DNA from: Varroa destructor
Lineage: Eukaryota; Arthropoda; Arachnida; Mesostigmata; Varroidae
Direction of reading: 5' to 3'
Length of the DNA: 64,000 bases
NCBI RefSeq assembly: GCF_002443255.2
Contig: NW_019211457.1
Coordinates: forward strand, 32,479,309-32,543,308
The notes under the pieces were generated by a model. The model had not been told where the DNA came from. It was given only the letters and a program-made list of their open reading frames with translations, and ran no database searches. The translations under genes and the position numbers were made by a program. This document shows, piece after piece, positions 36,301 to 51,401 of the stretch; position 1 is the first letter of the stretch; each line of letters begins with the position of its first letter.

Positions 36301-39300
36301 CAGTCAAAGGGCGGCAATTTCTCCCTCATTTCGACATCTCAACGCATTGGGGTCTACCTTCTGTTAGTATATCGTGAACTACTTTTAATCATCTAAGTTA
36401 GTCTTTTACATTGTACATATGATACACAAACGTCCGGTTCGCAAGCGTGCAAGGAAATGATTGTGGGGTTTAGCTATTCACTGCTTTCGAAGCTTTGGGA
36501 TCGCCTTGAAATACGTCAAGACCGTCGTATTTAAGAAGTTTTTTTGGAGGCCGTGCGGTTGTAGGGGACTTCGCAGCGTCAACTGCGGAAAAATATCGTT
36601 GGCAATTGAGGAGGAAAACTGTTGTTAGCGGGCTGCATCATTTCCTTTCTAGCAGAAAGGTAAATGACAGAGCACAACGGAGCATGTAAGTCATTCACTG
36701 AGGAAAAACCAGATCCTTGGCCAGAAAAGTAAAAAGATGGTAAAGGATGATTGGGACGGACGCGTGTGCTGCGGATTGGCTAATATAGGAAATCAGGCAT
36801 AGGATCTACCGGGCACACAAGTGATATGTCGACCTCATCGGCTGAGGCGTGTCCATTCTCTAACTTAAAATGGGTTTCGAGGTAATCTCCTGGAAACCCC
36901 TGCCCCTCGTAGCATATCGGACACAACCTTAACCCTTAACTTGACTGCTTGGAAGGACGGTTGGTTGAATCGACTTTTTCTTTTTAAGCAAACGCGCTTC
37001 GGGATGGTAGAGTTGAACAGCTTTGGTCGGGGCTGATTTCTGAGACGGTAACGGAAAAAGAGATGAGTACAAAAGAATCAGGCCTGGGCCATCTTAGCCG
37101 GTCAAGCTACTCAGTGGGCTGTAACCGATAATTCTTCTTGTTCTTTTGCTGTCTTAAAACCAAGTAAGCGCCTAGGCCTGTTTTCTAGTGAGAGGGCAAG
37201 AAAACGCTTGACAACTCTGTCAATTTTTTTCTCATACTGCTACCGCTGCTACAACTACTCGTACTTCTCTCAAGGAATCAGAGAATAGAAGCCAGGATGA
37301 GACCCGCTTCTAAAAAAAGAATAGAAGGTGTGGGAGAAAGAGGACCATCGTCCGAGGAGTGACGGGCGTATTTAAATATTGACCAAATGCTTCCAAGATC
37401 TCGACCACTTAACTTACATATCAAAGTCGTCACCGTACATACAGCAAACAATACTAAGCAGGGTTCCGAGTTCGGCATACAGAAGTCGCTTGGATAATAG
37501 GAGGTGTGCAGGGGCACAGGAGGACTCTCAAAGTATTAGCTAGCTGCACTTTAAATTTGAAATCCGTGATTAGAAGCTTCCTAGCAAGGCATTAGAACCA
37601 GTTTAACGTTGCAGGGCGTGTAATCGCGTGAAGGTCAGAAATTACCGAGCGGGACATTGGATTAGACTCTACGCCACGTAGAAGCGGAAGGCTCACTAAA
37701 AGGACCCTAATACTGGAATCGAAAAGTTAAATTTACATTGTTAGGTTGTGTCAACTCTAAAAAAGGACAATCTTTGAATGGCCAGTTTCGTAATAAAATT
37801 ACTAAGTTTCTAGATGTATTTTTTCAGACGTTATCAAAGATCGGTGTAGCTGCACCTTGATTCCTACAATTTTGATATAAGGAGGATATACCTCTACATA
37901 ATATGTTTTGCTTGTTGGTCTTTATGTACGAGCGAATAGTTTCGACACGTTAGTGTATTTCTTACATTACGTAGAGTAGAAATAGTTCAAAACATACGCA
38001 AGCATATGTAGGTGAAAATATGCCTATATATTATTTTGTTGAACGACAACGAACGCTTTATAGATGCGTATTTCTATATCGATATATACGTTTGCATATT
38101 TTATGGGACCGTGTAATTGGTGATCTATAACGAGTTGTCCAAGCATAAAACATCAGAGTAATGCCAAATAAAAAAATTCATAATAACAATAATTATATAG
38201 ATAATATTTGGGCTCTATATCTTATCCGTACTAAGTATATATATTATATAGATCAAATTAGTTTAGACTTCAGTTTTCTTATTTCTATCAAAATAACCAA
38301 CCACGCCTCGAAGTTACGTTCATCGAAGCCATTACGCGAAAAATGTGAAGCTGATATTACTAGCTTCATTACGTGCACAATTCAGATTTCCTTCCGTTGC
38401 TTCGATCCCGCGATCCTGCGAGCCTGCGATCATGAGCAAGCGCTTGCAGTGGCAACGGTGTGGTGGATTGGAGTTTAAAAGACGTTGCCACCTCAGGGCA
38501 CGGATGTAGGCCAACCGTACTTCTTCATTGCTCGCCCCTATCTGCTGACGTCGACTGTCCATGTGAAGGTTTTTCAGGGGTAGTGTACGATATGGGATCC
38601 CTCTAGTGTTATGTGCGATAGGACAAGACCGGCTTATTCTTCAGCCAGTGGCAAGGTAAGACTCGGCTAACATTGTCGTCATTCACAACTATTGAACGAA
38701 AAGGACAAAAATATATAGGGAGGGAGAGAGAAAGAAATTAACTTAGAATAGGATAAAGTATTGCTTTGTTTTTGCGGACTACAAGCTCAGGCTTTTACCG
38801 TGCGTTCCATCTGTTACTGCCGCTGCCGCATTTGCCTGTTTCGAGAACTGGAAAAACCCAACCGAGACTTTCCTTCTATTTATTTTGGTGTCTCTTTTGC
38901 TAAGCTTATTGTAATAGCTATCGTAACAGCAAAGGCTGTCAGGACAATATAGGACAGCAGAATGGCAAGTTGTTTCTGTTGTGGCTTTTGATACAAATTC
39001 CCCCTACAAGCGAGAAGGACCGGTAGGTCCGATAATGGTAGTCCAAATCTACTAGAATAAAGGAACTTATTGTGCTACAGCGTGCATGTGTTACACTCTT
39101 CGGACGATTTGTCTATCTGGTATCTTTAATACGGCGTAGGGCCGAATGGCTTTTGCCTGTCATTCTTTTGCTAAGAAAGTGCACCTTCAGTTTAGCATCG
39201 CCGTTGGGAGAACAGCTCTGTGATTGAGGATGGTTGTCGCCGGGAGTCACTGATTCTACCATCGATATCGGGTACAGCAACGAACCTCGGCGAAAAGTTC

Positions 39301-41840
39301 TATTTAGTTTTTTCTTCCTACCGTGGTCGTCAAAAGCCCTATGTCGGCCTATGCGTATCGCCCAAGCAGAAGATCAACGACAACCATTGACCTGTTCCTT
39401 CTTCCCGTTCCACTTTATCTTTTCCCAGCGAGTGCTTGGATTCAATGCATTTTTTTTTGTCTAGGCCCTTTTCCTTCGCTAGTGTAACGGTCAAATGCGA
39501 AGAGGCAATAGCGGTGCGCGAGTATGCGAATGACATGTTACCTCCTTCATTAAATATTGTGCATATAACCATCAGTTTATACCTCCGTCAGCGTTGTGGT
39601 TGAAATCCTAAGGCTATGCGTGTATGTGATCGTGTACAATATGAGACATGTTCTGATTTGAACATCAGACCAACATTTCCCCGCCGAAGTGATTTACTAG
39701 CATATGAGGACAGCTGCAAATGGCATCCTTTGTCTTCTGCTGTTTCCATGCAGTGGACATACGAAGCTGGTCAAACGAATTCCTTGAACCACCCTTATAG
39801 GCTTTCCTGAGTGCTACGTCGTTGGCTACAAATTAGGACAATTAAGAAATAAAGATTTGTCAATAATAATAATTATTGTCAAATAATAAGTAGCACGATG
39901 AAGCAAGTTCAACAATGCTGCTTAAAACTTAGACCCCTTTGGCCTCGCCCTGGTTGTGGCAGCCTCTTCTCACGCTATATCTATTTGTAACCACATAGGA
40001 TTGCGGGTTTAAGCTTATAGATTTGCAAGTCTGACTATACTGCGCAGAATCGAGACTACAGAGATTTAATCTATTCAGCTTTAACTTCTTATAAAAAAAA
40101 AAAAGTTTGTATTTGTGAGTATCTGCACTTATCTGTCAAGAGAGAACGAGGTTGCGGCTTTTTGAAAGCGTTTTATGGCTGGAAGCTGCGATGATTTTGG
40201 CGGTATGAAAATAAAATTTCAGCGGTTGCTAGTTCAGTACCCGAGCGATTTATTAGTGAGGTACTCTTCTCCAGTGGCGACCGCCTATATATATGAGGTG
40301 CAGTTGGCCATTTGGACAGATTGCCTACCGATGCAGCTTCAGTATTACAACTATCAGCGGCACGCGACGCAGCCTCGACTCACGCTAAATAATAGTAGTA
40401 TCTGCGGTTTATATACGGTACAATAAGCTTTCACTAATCGCTTATGTATGTACCTTGAAGACCGACGAAAGAATATACTGTCATATTGGTTTCTTAGTTC
40501 GTAAGCTAATTTTAAGGACTCTTTGGGTCTGCATTTTTCTGCAGAATTGACTGACATGCGAGATTCCAAAGCGTAATACTACATGGAACATCCTTTACTT
40601 TCTGTTACGACATCGACGTACTGCGTCCTTACGGGGCACTACTGAGCACAGCGTGGGTAATTTTGTCAAGACGCAGACGAACGCCGTGGACTACTTGGGT
40701 GACACAATATGTGAGTCGATGAAAATATTAGGTAAAACGGTTTGCCTTGGCGACCGTATGATGATGCGCCGTGTGGGCGGTGAACATTGTTCGCGACTGA
40801 AATAGTTTCAGCACAAAAGGCATGGTTCATTGCAACCCGCGTCCTATTGAATTAAAAAAGTTCACATAACCTTTAAAGTCTCAAGTGTGCAGTGGCCACA
40901 CGCATAAGGCATAAGAATGTTCATCGACGTTCTCTTCAAGCTGTGGCAGCTAACTCAGATTATATCTTCACCCCTCAAATGGCATATGAAGGGTAGGGGG
41001 GTGGGGGATAAGACGATCGAGAAGGAAACCTAGGCATAGATTCCTCCACCCAGCGAAACTGCCTGCGCCAGTTAAGGTAAAAAAAACTCGTTGCAGAGTG
41101 GGAAAAAGATCATATCAGGCGTATCGTATAGGTGAAGACGAAAGAGCGCTTCGAAGCCCAAATGAACTCGAAGGCGAAGCCTAGGACACTGAGTGAAAGG
41201 AAGAGTTTTAACTATCCTCCATTAACGATTCGGTGCTTACTTTTCAGCGTAACCTTCTGTCCGGCTGCTTCATTGCCATACCTTTCGACCTCGCCTTTTT
41301 TTGGGTACGATGAGTTAAAGAAACAAGTATTCTACTATAACTAGTCAGCTATCGGCTACAGGGTGCTATTCGAAGCAAATACGGCGTAGACACCCCTGAG
41401 ACGTTTCACAGGGATGCGAGAAAAGACGGCCACGACTAAAGATACTTCTCTATGGCAATTAAAATAGAAACGACAAGCCATAACTTTCGTAATAATAAAA
41501 AAAGACATCTACATGTGCAACGAGGTTTTTCAAACGTAGCTCAAACAACGAGTGTCGTTATTGCGAATCGCTCCGCAAAGATTCATACGAGTCGATGAAT
41601 TTGATGCCGAAATGTCTAAAGAAACGCCGACTCCTTGAAGTTTCATGCATACAAGCGAAAAGTAGCAGCAAACTGTGTCTGCATAACAGGGGCTGAGCCA
41701 TTTAAGCAGCTAGACGGAGCGGGTAGGTCCCGCAATTAATGTTTCTAGTTGTTCTAGGCCAACGTCCCTATGCATATATCTGAGGAATATATTCACGTTT
41801 GATGAAACCTACACAGAACATTGTGATACACACTGAGGCA

Positions 41841-41858
41841 AAGCCACACGTGTGGCTT
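41841..41858. promoter_or_regulatory. Perfect 18-bp palindrome centred on an E-box
   Basis: AAGCCACACGTGTGGCTT is a perfect palindrome with CACGTG at its centre, the site type bound by bHLH proteins of the Myc/Max, USF and clock classes. Binding here is inference only. Confidence 0.35.
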
Positions 41859-42528
41859 AGCCAGCCACATTACCCTGCAAGTAGGTATTGTTGTTGTATA
41901 AACATTGTCGTTTATATTGACGCAGGCCAACCTTTTGCAATAAGCATGCGCCGGAAACTACAAATGCACTATCACCGTTACTCACCATTTCATATGACTT
42001 TGTTGAGTTATTGTTTCACGAAGCTTAGCCATGATTATCATTAGAAGAAAAAAAAAAACGGAACTCCCTGTGAAAAAAGGCAGATAGGGTGTTACACCAC
42101 GGCCCACCGCAAAGAACACCTTAGACCCGATCTCCATCCCCCCGACCCAGGTCTGACCATGAGATTGCTGCTGGCTATCGCGCAGGCCTACGCGCGTACC
42201 GCTGACACCCGCTACTTTTGGGTGTGCCCATAGGAGTAGCCGTGGCTTCTTAATCTATATTTAGTGCGCATGGAAACAGTAACGGCGGCAATAGGAGAAA
42301 GCAATCTTAAAGGAGCAAGAAAATGTACAATGTTCCCTGAAACCGGCATGGACGGTTACTTCTGTTAAGACCAGTAGCCGCTCTTGTTGGCTGCTACCAA
42401 TAGCAGGCGATCTACCATATGTTACAAAATAGGGGCCAACTATGATCTGAAGTGTGATTAGCCTCCCGGTTGGCCATTGCAGGACCGATCCGTAGCAAAA
42501 ACTTGTGAACCGAACGAAGCGTGTGTCT

Positions 42529-42542
42529 GGGGGGGGGGGGGG
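42529..42542. repeat. G14 homopolymer
   Basis: Fourteen consecutive G on the plus strand after GTGTGTCT. It can form quadruplex structures and is unstable in replication and sequencing. Confidence 0.9.
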
Positions 42543-44443
42543 TAAAAGCTCGATATGGGACAGTTGCACAAGCTAGTAGCAGAGGGGTAAACCACGAAAC
42601 AGGAAAAGGGAGATAGCGAGTTAAGCAATGAATAACAGACGACTACACAAATTAAGCAAGTTTGGAAAAGTTGATAACAAGTTGAGTTCGCACTTGCATA
42701 CCGAGTAGGCCTAAAAATTTGATAAGGATAGACCTATTGCACGTTACTGTTTATCGGGCCTTCGTTTACACGCCCTCTGGAATGAGAAACATATCGGACT
42801 TTTTCAGTGTGCAAAGATAGTCGCAATGTTGCTTGTGGCCATACTGATAGTGGTCGTATTGCTGTGGCGACTGTTCTCTGCCTAGTAGGAACTTTCCAGC
42901 GGTTATTGACTTGCTCTTGTTATCGGTAGGGGAGTTGTCAACCATTTTCAGTGTCCGCAGCCTGAGCAAACGGACCGGGGTTCGGGAACGCGGTTAACTA
43001 AAGGATCTGGCCGTTCGAATCCTAATGCTTATGTTCCTGCCCTGTCTGTTTCATTCTCGCACAATTCCCGCACCCTAATATTCACTAGGCATGTCTACCA
43101 TTTGCCACCGGCGTAAAACAACCTTCTTTAGCAAGGTTGGACTCTTTAAACGATTCCAAAGCCTGTTGTCTTAAGTTTGCTTGCTCATCGTTTATCGCAT
43201 TGAAGGTAATGCTCTGGACACTGCCCAGTCCACCAGTTTCACTGTCAACCTTTGGTGTGTCCAAGATGAGCTACAGATCTGCTCTAGATCCTTATACTAA
43301 AGGGCTGCTGTCCGACCCTGTTTGGTAGGAAAATTTTTGCGGGAAAAATCTTGCGTCGCTGTTGCCGGGGGTTAATTTTGTTATCACTTGATTGTTCTTT
43401 GCCAGCGACAAGAACCACGCAAGTCACAGCTGGATTGTAGCTTAAAGGAAAAGCGCAGATGTCTGGATAGCCAGCGGTACCTGTAGTAGTATGTGTATAA
43501 GATCTCAATCGCTGTGGCAGGGAAACACGAGTACGATAGCGACGCCTGTGAGCGCTGCGATTCGGGACAGCAACAGGACATCGAGGACCATTTTATAAAG
43601 AAACGACAACAGACTTGATTTGATTACCGCGAGTTCTGGTTTGTGACCCCCCTCTCTCTTCCGACGAATAAGTTTCATTGTCGTCGTTCACCGCCTGCGG
43701 TCGTTCCCGTGAAACGTGTAGTGCACAAGGTGAATGTTCATTTACAGCGACGGCAGCGATTGAAAAGTGACGAGGAGGTGCGGAGTTAGAGGGGGAAGAA
43801 AGAGGGCGTGGGGTCGTTTGATACGCATTGCCGAAATCCGTTTCTGCGGCCGATCGAGCTGCTGCCGACTTGTTCGGGTTCCGCCCAGCGATTGAATGCA
43901 AGTCATTTGTTGGATGCCAAATCACGACAGTTGACAGTAGTAATAGTAGAGTGGCAGCAGACAAACAATACGCGATCGTAAAATCGACTTCCGTTGGAAC
44001 GCATAGAATGCAGTCACTAAGCGACTACCATAAGGAACTGGGGGATGCCGCTAACGAAATTTAGGTAGATACAATACCATCATCATTTCTGTTTCCTTTG
44101 TTTGGTGCTAGTAACATACTGGCCTTTGACAGTCGATTTCGAAGATGCAAAAATTAAATGCGAACTCATTGTAATATTAAAAAAAAATGGTCCCAATTAT
44201 GGACGCAACATCGCCTCCAAAGTTAGCGTAAATCGAATTTAACTTGATACACACAACTCAATGTTGGATAACTTACTTTGGTTATCTTGAGGACACTTTT
44301 CCTTTTTTACGTTACAGTGATATTCTGCGAAATAATTGATTGCACTCTAATAAATCAATTCAGTCCAGTAATATGGTCTCTAGTTAAGACGTACATTTTC
44401 ATGATTTTTAATAACTTCTTTTTATTTGACGGATTTGTTCATT

Positions 44444-44445
<2 letters not shown>

Positions 44446-44487
<42 letters not shown>
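44446..44487. repeat. (TA)21 microsatellite
   Basis: Longest simple repeat in the window; an uninterrupted 42-base TA tract followed by GATAGATA. Confidence 0.97.
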
Positions 44488-44489
<2 letters not shown>

Positions 44490-45361
44490 TAGATTAAATT
44501 TCATTAGTGTAGAACACTTTGTAAATAATTTTACCACAATCAGTTCATCACGGTATTACAGTACAATTAAAGCCCGGCACGTATTTACGGTATCATTGGC
44601 AGAAAGTTTGTCTTACGGAATCGATCTTTTTAGTTCGATCAAGTAGGCAAGTGAGTACAGATGACCAGCCACTGCAAACAGGACAACAATGTCCAACTGA
44701 CAATAAGGGTGGTCGTGAAGGCCCCCTGCCTTCCACACAAAGACGTGACGAAGAATTAGGCCACGCATAATTGTCGATATCACTACGCACTGGATATCTG
44801 CTGCGTAGAAAGCCGTTTAACTTTTAGCAAAGCCATTCGTTATGATTAAGCTTAGATAGAGTTCTGTTCGGCCATAGAGAAATAGCTGACACAAAAAACA
44901 TTGACTAGTATAGAAATGCGTTTTTCTCTTTTACCGCAAGTATATGGAGCATATTTGTGGTTACGGTTATAGCTGAGGGTTAGAACTCAGCTCACTTCCT
45001 GACACAATTTTTTTTATCTCAATAGAAAAAACCACGCATGTTCGCCTGCATAGCTTATGGTCATGACTAAACGGGGCATTCGAAACGGGGCTATATGTCA
45101 AAATCAGCGCACGAAAGTACACTGTATTGTCTTTCCTTAACCAAGCTTGATCGAGTAAACCATAAAAGCTTAATAGCGCGAAACTTATTATTGATTACCG
45201 CATGAGGAACTGGATACAAAGTTAGCTAAGAGGTAAAATATATCTTAGCTCAAACATTAGACCATCCTCGGCGCAAAAGGATTTCCCTCTTCAAGCAGCT
45301 TCCAAACCCTAAATCCTCTCTTTCTTTAGAATCTAAGCATTACTCTGGATCGAAAATAGGC

Positions 45362-45379
45362 CACCTGTAACCAGGTGGA
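45362..45379. repeat. 7-bp stem hairpin CCACCTG/CAGGTGG
   Basis: Short perfect inverted repeat with a TAAC loop, holding two CACCTG/CAGGTG E-box-type cores in opposite orientation. Confidence 0.4.
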
Positions 45380-47985
45380 ATATAAACTTTACACGAGACC
45401 CTAAAATTGAGCAGCCCACTATGTAATCAAAAAAACGATATTTTTATTCTTTTTTTTTACAATATTTAGTTATTTTCGTTGAAAAAGAAGAAAATGCTCA
45501 ATCGATGTAATGCACAGCTAGGAACATTAACGTTTCGATTCAAAAATAAGCGGGCATAAGCTCTCATGACAAGTAAACTTTAAATACACGTGGCGTCACC
45601 ATTACCGAGATTGGTTTCGCTAGCAGTAATAATAGCTTTCTTGCGCGAACGCATTCGATCTGTACATCAATCCAATAGTCGGTCGTGGTATACATACTTT
45701 TGCATTTCCTGACGAATCCTAATCAAGTTTCTTACATATTGTATTGATCTGTGTCTGCTGTTTTGTAGCCTCTAACTTTTCAGAGCTTGGGTAAGTTTAT
45801 CTGGGGAAATGTCTGGACACTATCGAATGTGTGCAAAAGTTGTTTTTTTTTTCCTTAGAGCAGACCGCAGTTATGTAGACGAAATTTCTCGAATCTGGCA
45901 GCAACGTATATTTCAAAAATATTTGTGATAGCGTGTTCCAATAGAGGCTCTAGAAACGACCGACCCGCAGCGGGCAGCTGAATAATCAGCTGTAGATTTA
46001 AGTAATATTCAGTGATTTATTTGGTCGGCCAATAGCGCTAGAATCGTAGAAGATTTCGTGCGGGTAAAAAAGGGCGACAAAGATTCATAGTAAGCGCAGA
46101 AAAGCAGCATCTATTATTGCCTCCGCTAGCTGGTTGTGGTTAGTTAGGCTGCAGCGGTCGGCTTGATTTCGCCAGACGAAGCACCTTATGTCAGCCAGTA
46201 CATAATTGCTATTGGCTATTGACTGTGAGGGGTAAATGGTAGTACGGGGTTGGCAAGGGGCTAACGAATGTTTGACTGGCGTTAAGCAAAGGCGGGGCAT
46301 ATTTTGAACTGGCGCCATACAAAGCGAGCCATAAACACGTACAATGACACTTAGTTGAAACAAAACAAAAAGCAGGATTGAAAAACTTCGGCTCTAAACG
46401 TTTAACCAGTACAATTGGAAAAACGGATGTGAGTCACGTTTTAGTATTATGACTCATAATAATAATGTAATTATTAATAATAAGCTCTATGATTATGCCG
46501 TCTCTTATATACAGTCATATGTTTTTAAGGCGAAAATTTGGCCGCGGTCAAACTGCGACAACGACTAAAGCTCAGAGCTGTAAAGTGTTCTCGGAACGGG
46601 CGTTAAGAGCAACTTTATCTTTGTCGGTTGACATATCGTCGTCGCATACGCCTCCTATTATAAAATGCCGTTTTCAATAGCGGAGTGATACAGGAATTGT
46701 ATATCTCACGTAAAAAAACTTCGAATTGACTGTCTTTTTTCACTTCCTCCTAATCCAACTAACTTTAATATCAGTTGGATTTGTCCTTTCATGATCATTT
46801 TCTGCGCTCTACAGCTGTCTTCTGACCAGTCGAAGCACCGGCAGGAAGTAGCCTTTCCTTGATTTCTGCAGTCTACCAATAAACCAACAACGTATTCCCA
46901 TAAAACACGACAGAATTTGTCATGTGCCGCATAAGCGATATAGACTACAGCAAGGAAGAAACAAAAAGTCAACTAGGAAGAAACTGTACGTGGTTTGTCT
47001 AGAAGACTTTATTAACGGCTGGAAGTTTTTCATGCCTGTTCCGTTACCCATAGAGCAGCTGTTTTTATTTTTTTTTTTTGTTAAAGGCAGGCGTTGCAAC
47101 ACAAAGTGGCCATTTGGCCTCCGTCAGTTATTCTCACCTTCCGATTAAATGGTAGTGTACACTTCCACGTTATTGAACTCGCTCACTGTGTCCTCGTTCG
47201 TTTTTTTTATCGTTCATTCTTCCTTTTTCCTGTTTTGTTCTTCCGTGTTCGCTTTTTTTATCGATCCCCCGTTGCTCGAACACTGTCAATACTTAGACAC
47301 TTGTTCCTCTCGATCGCTGCGACCTACAACCGACCAGTGGTTAGTTAGTCTGACCTAACATCAGTACCCCGTTTCGCTTTATAGATTTACTCTGCCTTCG
47401 TATGGTGCCTCTTTACATTTGCTAAGCAACGATCCCTAGTGGCTGTTACCGCTCCCGGCTTCCCGGCCCTTTTTCTTCCTGCAGAACACTAACTTCTACA
47501 ACTGCCGCCAAGTACCTGGCAGTGATTATAACGCATCTAGTAATGTACGTCGTTGGTCGTCTGCTTTCTCAACGATGGCCAGAAAAGCCAGGGCCTGCAA
47601 CTTATGGAAGTCTTTCCGGAAGCTTCGTCCTGACCATAGTTTGTCCGCTATGCCGACAAAAGTGTACACTACGCCATGCCACGCGGGGGGAATCGGCAAC
47701 AGACCATAAGCTGTTATAGAACCTTGGCTGCACGCCATCCGACGACGAAACTGAAGGTGCAGACGATGGTGGCATCTGCATCAGCAAACGAGTGGCGATT
47801 ATATGATTATACCGGGACACGCACGGACGCAGCGCCTCCTCATGGCGCCCCCAAGGGCTTGCGCCGTTTCAAACAGCATTAACGCATGCCCCCTTCGCGC
47901 CCAATTCCTTACGCGTTAGCGAATGGACCACCGCCGATTAATGGCGCCTCATATAAAGACCCGCTGGCATGCATACGAACACATC

Positions 47986-48006
47986 ATATATATATATATA
48001 TATATA
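47986..48006. repeat. (TA)n microsatellite
   Basis: Uninterrupted TA tract of about 21 bases. Confidence 0.93.
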
Positions 48007-50310
48007 CAAGCTTAGGGAAGTATTTCCTTATGAAACCATATTGTTGTATCACATGCACGCCACTATGACATAGTGTCCAGATCACTTTGCAGTGCTAACG
48101 AGCCGATGGAATGCTCCACGTTCCACGACAGATCTCCCTTTTCTCTTGCATGTCCATCGTTTTCTTTCGTTTTCATCGCTGCTCTTTGTTGGTTTTCTAT
48201 GCAACGGGGCCTTCTCCTACTTCGTTCATTCATTCAGACGGAACCTTTCAGGGTCCTTAGACTTTTGGACTATGTGAATCTACACAGCCGCCATAGCACC
48301 AGCCCTCTCGTAGTGTTTCGTTCTTTTCTCGGCCGTCTTTGCTCTTTCCGCTTCTCTCTGTTTTCCTACTTCTTTAGCAAACAGAACACACAAAGCCGTA
48401 ACGTTCATCGTTCACCCACGACATAAATTCCACAGGACGGGCTCGTGGACGAGGTGCCACCTTACGGATAAGCTTCAAAGTGCTCCGATAGCTTGCTCGG
48501 CCGATGAAGTAGTGGATTTTGCTCGGCCGGGAAAGGGCAGCAACGTGAAGATGAAAAGCATCGGAAATGGCTGGAGCGTTTGTAGAGAAACAAGTAAAGC
48601 AGCAGTAGCCGAAGTGGCACAGTTCAACGAGAGACACATAAGAAACGAGAGATTAAACGGTAAACGCTAAGATATAGATGGCGTAACGGAAATGAACATA
48701 AAGGGGAGGAAATAGGGTCGAAGAAAAGTTAGGCACTGGTGGTATTTGTTAGGGGATAGGGGTCGACGTAATGCTAGAGCGGAGTAGTGCAAGGAGTGGA
48801 AGACGAAGTGACTGGCAGCCATATATAAAGAAAAAGAAGAGATCCGAGTGTACATAGGAAGCGGAGCAAAGGCGATGTCGAAAGATGTTGAAATAGTACT
48901 TTTTGCACATACTGTTTAAAGTCCTTCATGCTTCCATCGTGAATGAGCTGTATCCATCTCTAATCGACGGCTTCGGAATCCACAGGAGCTATCTTTGGAT
49001 AGATAGAGCAGTAGCTGTGCTAACAGCGGCTGTAGCAGTACCATACGGTCACGAAAGCGTCTCAGAAAAACCAATTGGTTGGCCTGATGGAATTTACTCT
49101 CACACCGACATACGTCGGACGATTCGGACACACGCTCGAACGCGTTCGCTCACACACCGTCATACACATCAAGATAAATTATTCATCTTGCTTTATTCCG
49201 AGAACTAGGAGACGCAATTCTCTTCTCACCGCTTGCCTCTGGTCCAATGAAAACCGCAGACGAAGGATGAGGGGTGGGTTTGAAGAATTGCTACGAGATG
49301 AGGAGCAGCTAAGGGAAGTTACAATCGAAGCCGTGGCGTGTTGGACCTCGCCATCGTCGTTGGAACCATAAACCAATTACCCTTTGAACGTTATGTCCGT
49401 CTCGAAGGAACTAATGATACACTAATACGTATGGGCGAGCATGTATTCGGCGCTATGTTCTTCAACGACAACTGTACAGATATCAGGCTAGCAACAGATC
49501 GCTTGAGCCGAAATCAAGGTCAATGATGTCATGATCGCTCTCAAATTCAATTTTTATTAAATATCCAATGTTGACTATTGTCTACGTGGCATAAAATTAT
49601 CGAAACACCTAGAATGTGTATATATTTTCGATATGTTTGTGTGTCAGGGTATATTTGCACTCACGTCGGGGCTTCCTTCTTGGTTGCTTTCAGGTTGTGA
49701 ATACCCCTTGGGCTCCCACTGTCATTGCTCGTTTACAGAGCCAAGTGGGCCTCTAGAGAGATGTGATATGGAACGTCTACTCTGCTAGGTGTATGAGCTG
49801 GTTACCGGGTCGATCGAGGAGGAACAGCTCTTGAACGATGGTCCGATGTTGGCTCGCATCCCATTGCAGGCAGACACAACTAAGCCTCTTTTTTTATTGG
49901 GAAAAACGACAATATCGCTTTGACTGGGATCGGTCTTTTGGCTTTGTTGTTTCGCTTTAGTCGACGCTGCTTTGGCCGTCTGCAAGATTGGTGGCCGCGT
50001 TGTCCGTGTAATCACAAAGAGGTGTATAACCTGCTGGAAACTGCGCGCCATGTCAGTTATTGAAAGTGTAAGGGGGATTTATTGGTACGTATAATACGCG
50101 CACAAACACACAGACCATACAGACACAGATGCGTATAAACTACGAGACGGAAATAGTGGTAGTCCAATGTACTGCCAACAAGAATCGAACACACTTTGGA
50201 GACCAGCCAGTTTTGCTTCTGTTGGGGGGCAACTGGGAGACGGATCTGCTCATCAGAGACTGGAGTATTCCTTTAACCATATAGGTCATCTGGATTACTT
50301 TGTTGGCACT

Positions 50311-50328
50311 GCTCCTGCTCCTGCTCCT
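50311..50328. repeat. Hexamer repeat (GCTCCT)3
   Basis: Three perfect GCTCCT copies; a short minisatellite-like repeat in non-coding DNA. Confidence 0.85.
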
Positions 50329-51385
50329 GTATGTAGGTGAAGACGAATAAATCGCGCCATACGCAAAGGGAAAAATTCGAAGATGGTTACGCGGTCGATA
50401 TCAAGCAAATATTCAAGCATTGATGGACAATGTAAGATTCAATGGACTTCCACATAATAATTACTGGCTTTACTCAGTTATTACGCAGGTGTTGATCTTA
50501 TCCGAGGTCTCACCGTGTGCCACTATATAATTTGATGTATAGCTGTATAATTTATCCCGCGTTTCCCACGTCGCTATAGCCAACATAGACTAGATCAATC
50601 TATATATTTACACCAGGATATGCCTGAATTTGAATGAAACGCGTCATTAGAGATAAACTAAAATAGAGGTTAAAAAACATGGCGTCTATTCGAGTGTTCC
50701 TAGTGCCTACTAGACGAGCACTCAAAGATTTGCCTATCACTAGATCTGCTATAGCTTTTTACGGTCGATCGATACCCAGCGCGTGAGTTTGACATAGATG
50801 AAATTTCATCGAGACTCTGATAATTGACTATTTATATTTAGTTCACTATCGCTCGAGGTCATTCTATCCAATATTTTCCTTTGCGTAACCCTAGTAGATG
50901 TAAGTAAGTTTAGGGAAGAGTCAGTTTATGAGTTGATTTGTCGTTTCGTTCGGCTCCACATATCACTGCTTGGTAACTAATGAATTTATCTACTGATACG
51001 GTGTACAATCAGATAATAAAAAAATTGCTCCTTTCACTCTTGTCCGTTCACTAGATTCTGATTGATCGGAACTTTGTTCGAAAGCAGACTTCCCAGATTA
51101 AAACGTCAGAATAACTATTACGTCTGTTTTTTGCCAAACTCAATGATACGGCAGGGTAAATTGATTGTCTGCCTAGAATCAAAACACCACAATATTGTAG
51201 TGCATCTACGACATACGTGACTGCCAACTAAAGTATAATAGGCACTAGCAGGAAAGTTTGCAGTACAACAGACACTAAGAAAAATCGTTCAATTTCTTAC
51301 CGCTTCATAGCGGCCTCGCTCAGTCGCCTATTCGAGAACTTTCCTTTACAACGCAATCATCACGTATATGCTAGACAAAGGGAAA

Positions 51386-51401
51386 CCGACCGACCGACCG
51401 A
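51386..51401. repeat. (CCGA)4 repeat
   Basis: Four tetramer units, CCGACCGACCGACCGA. Confidence 0.85.

Noticed and set aside
43009..43020. GTTCGAATCC, a T-loop-like motif
   Set aside because: Flanking arms do not pair and no box A sits at the right distance, so a tRNA is not supported.
43593..43964. Minus-strand frame with a leucine-rich start and a phase-1 GTAATC donor
   Set aside because: It has no ATG for the hydrophobic start, an in-frame stop lies shortly upstream, and the donor is weak, so it is not accepted as the leader exon.
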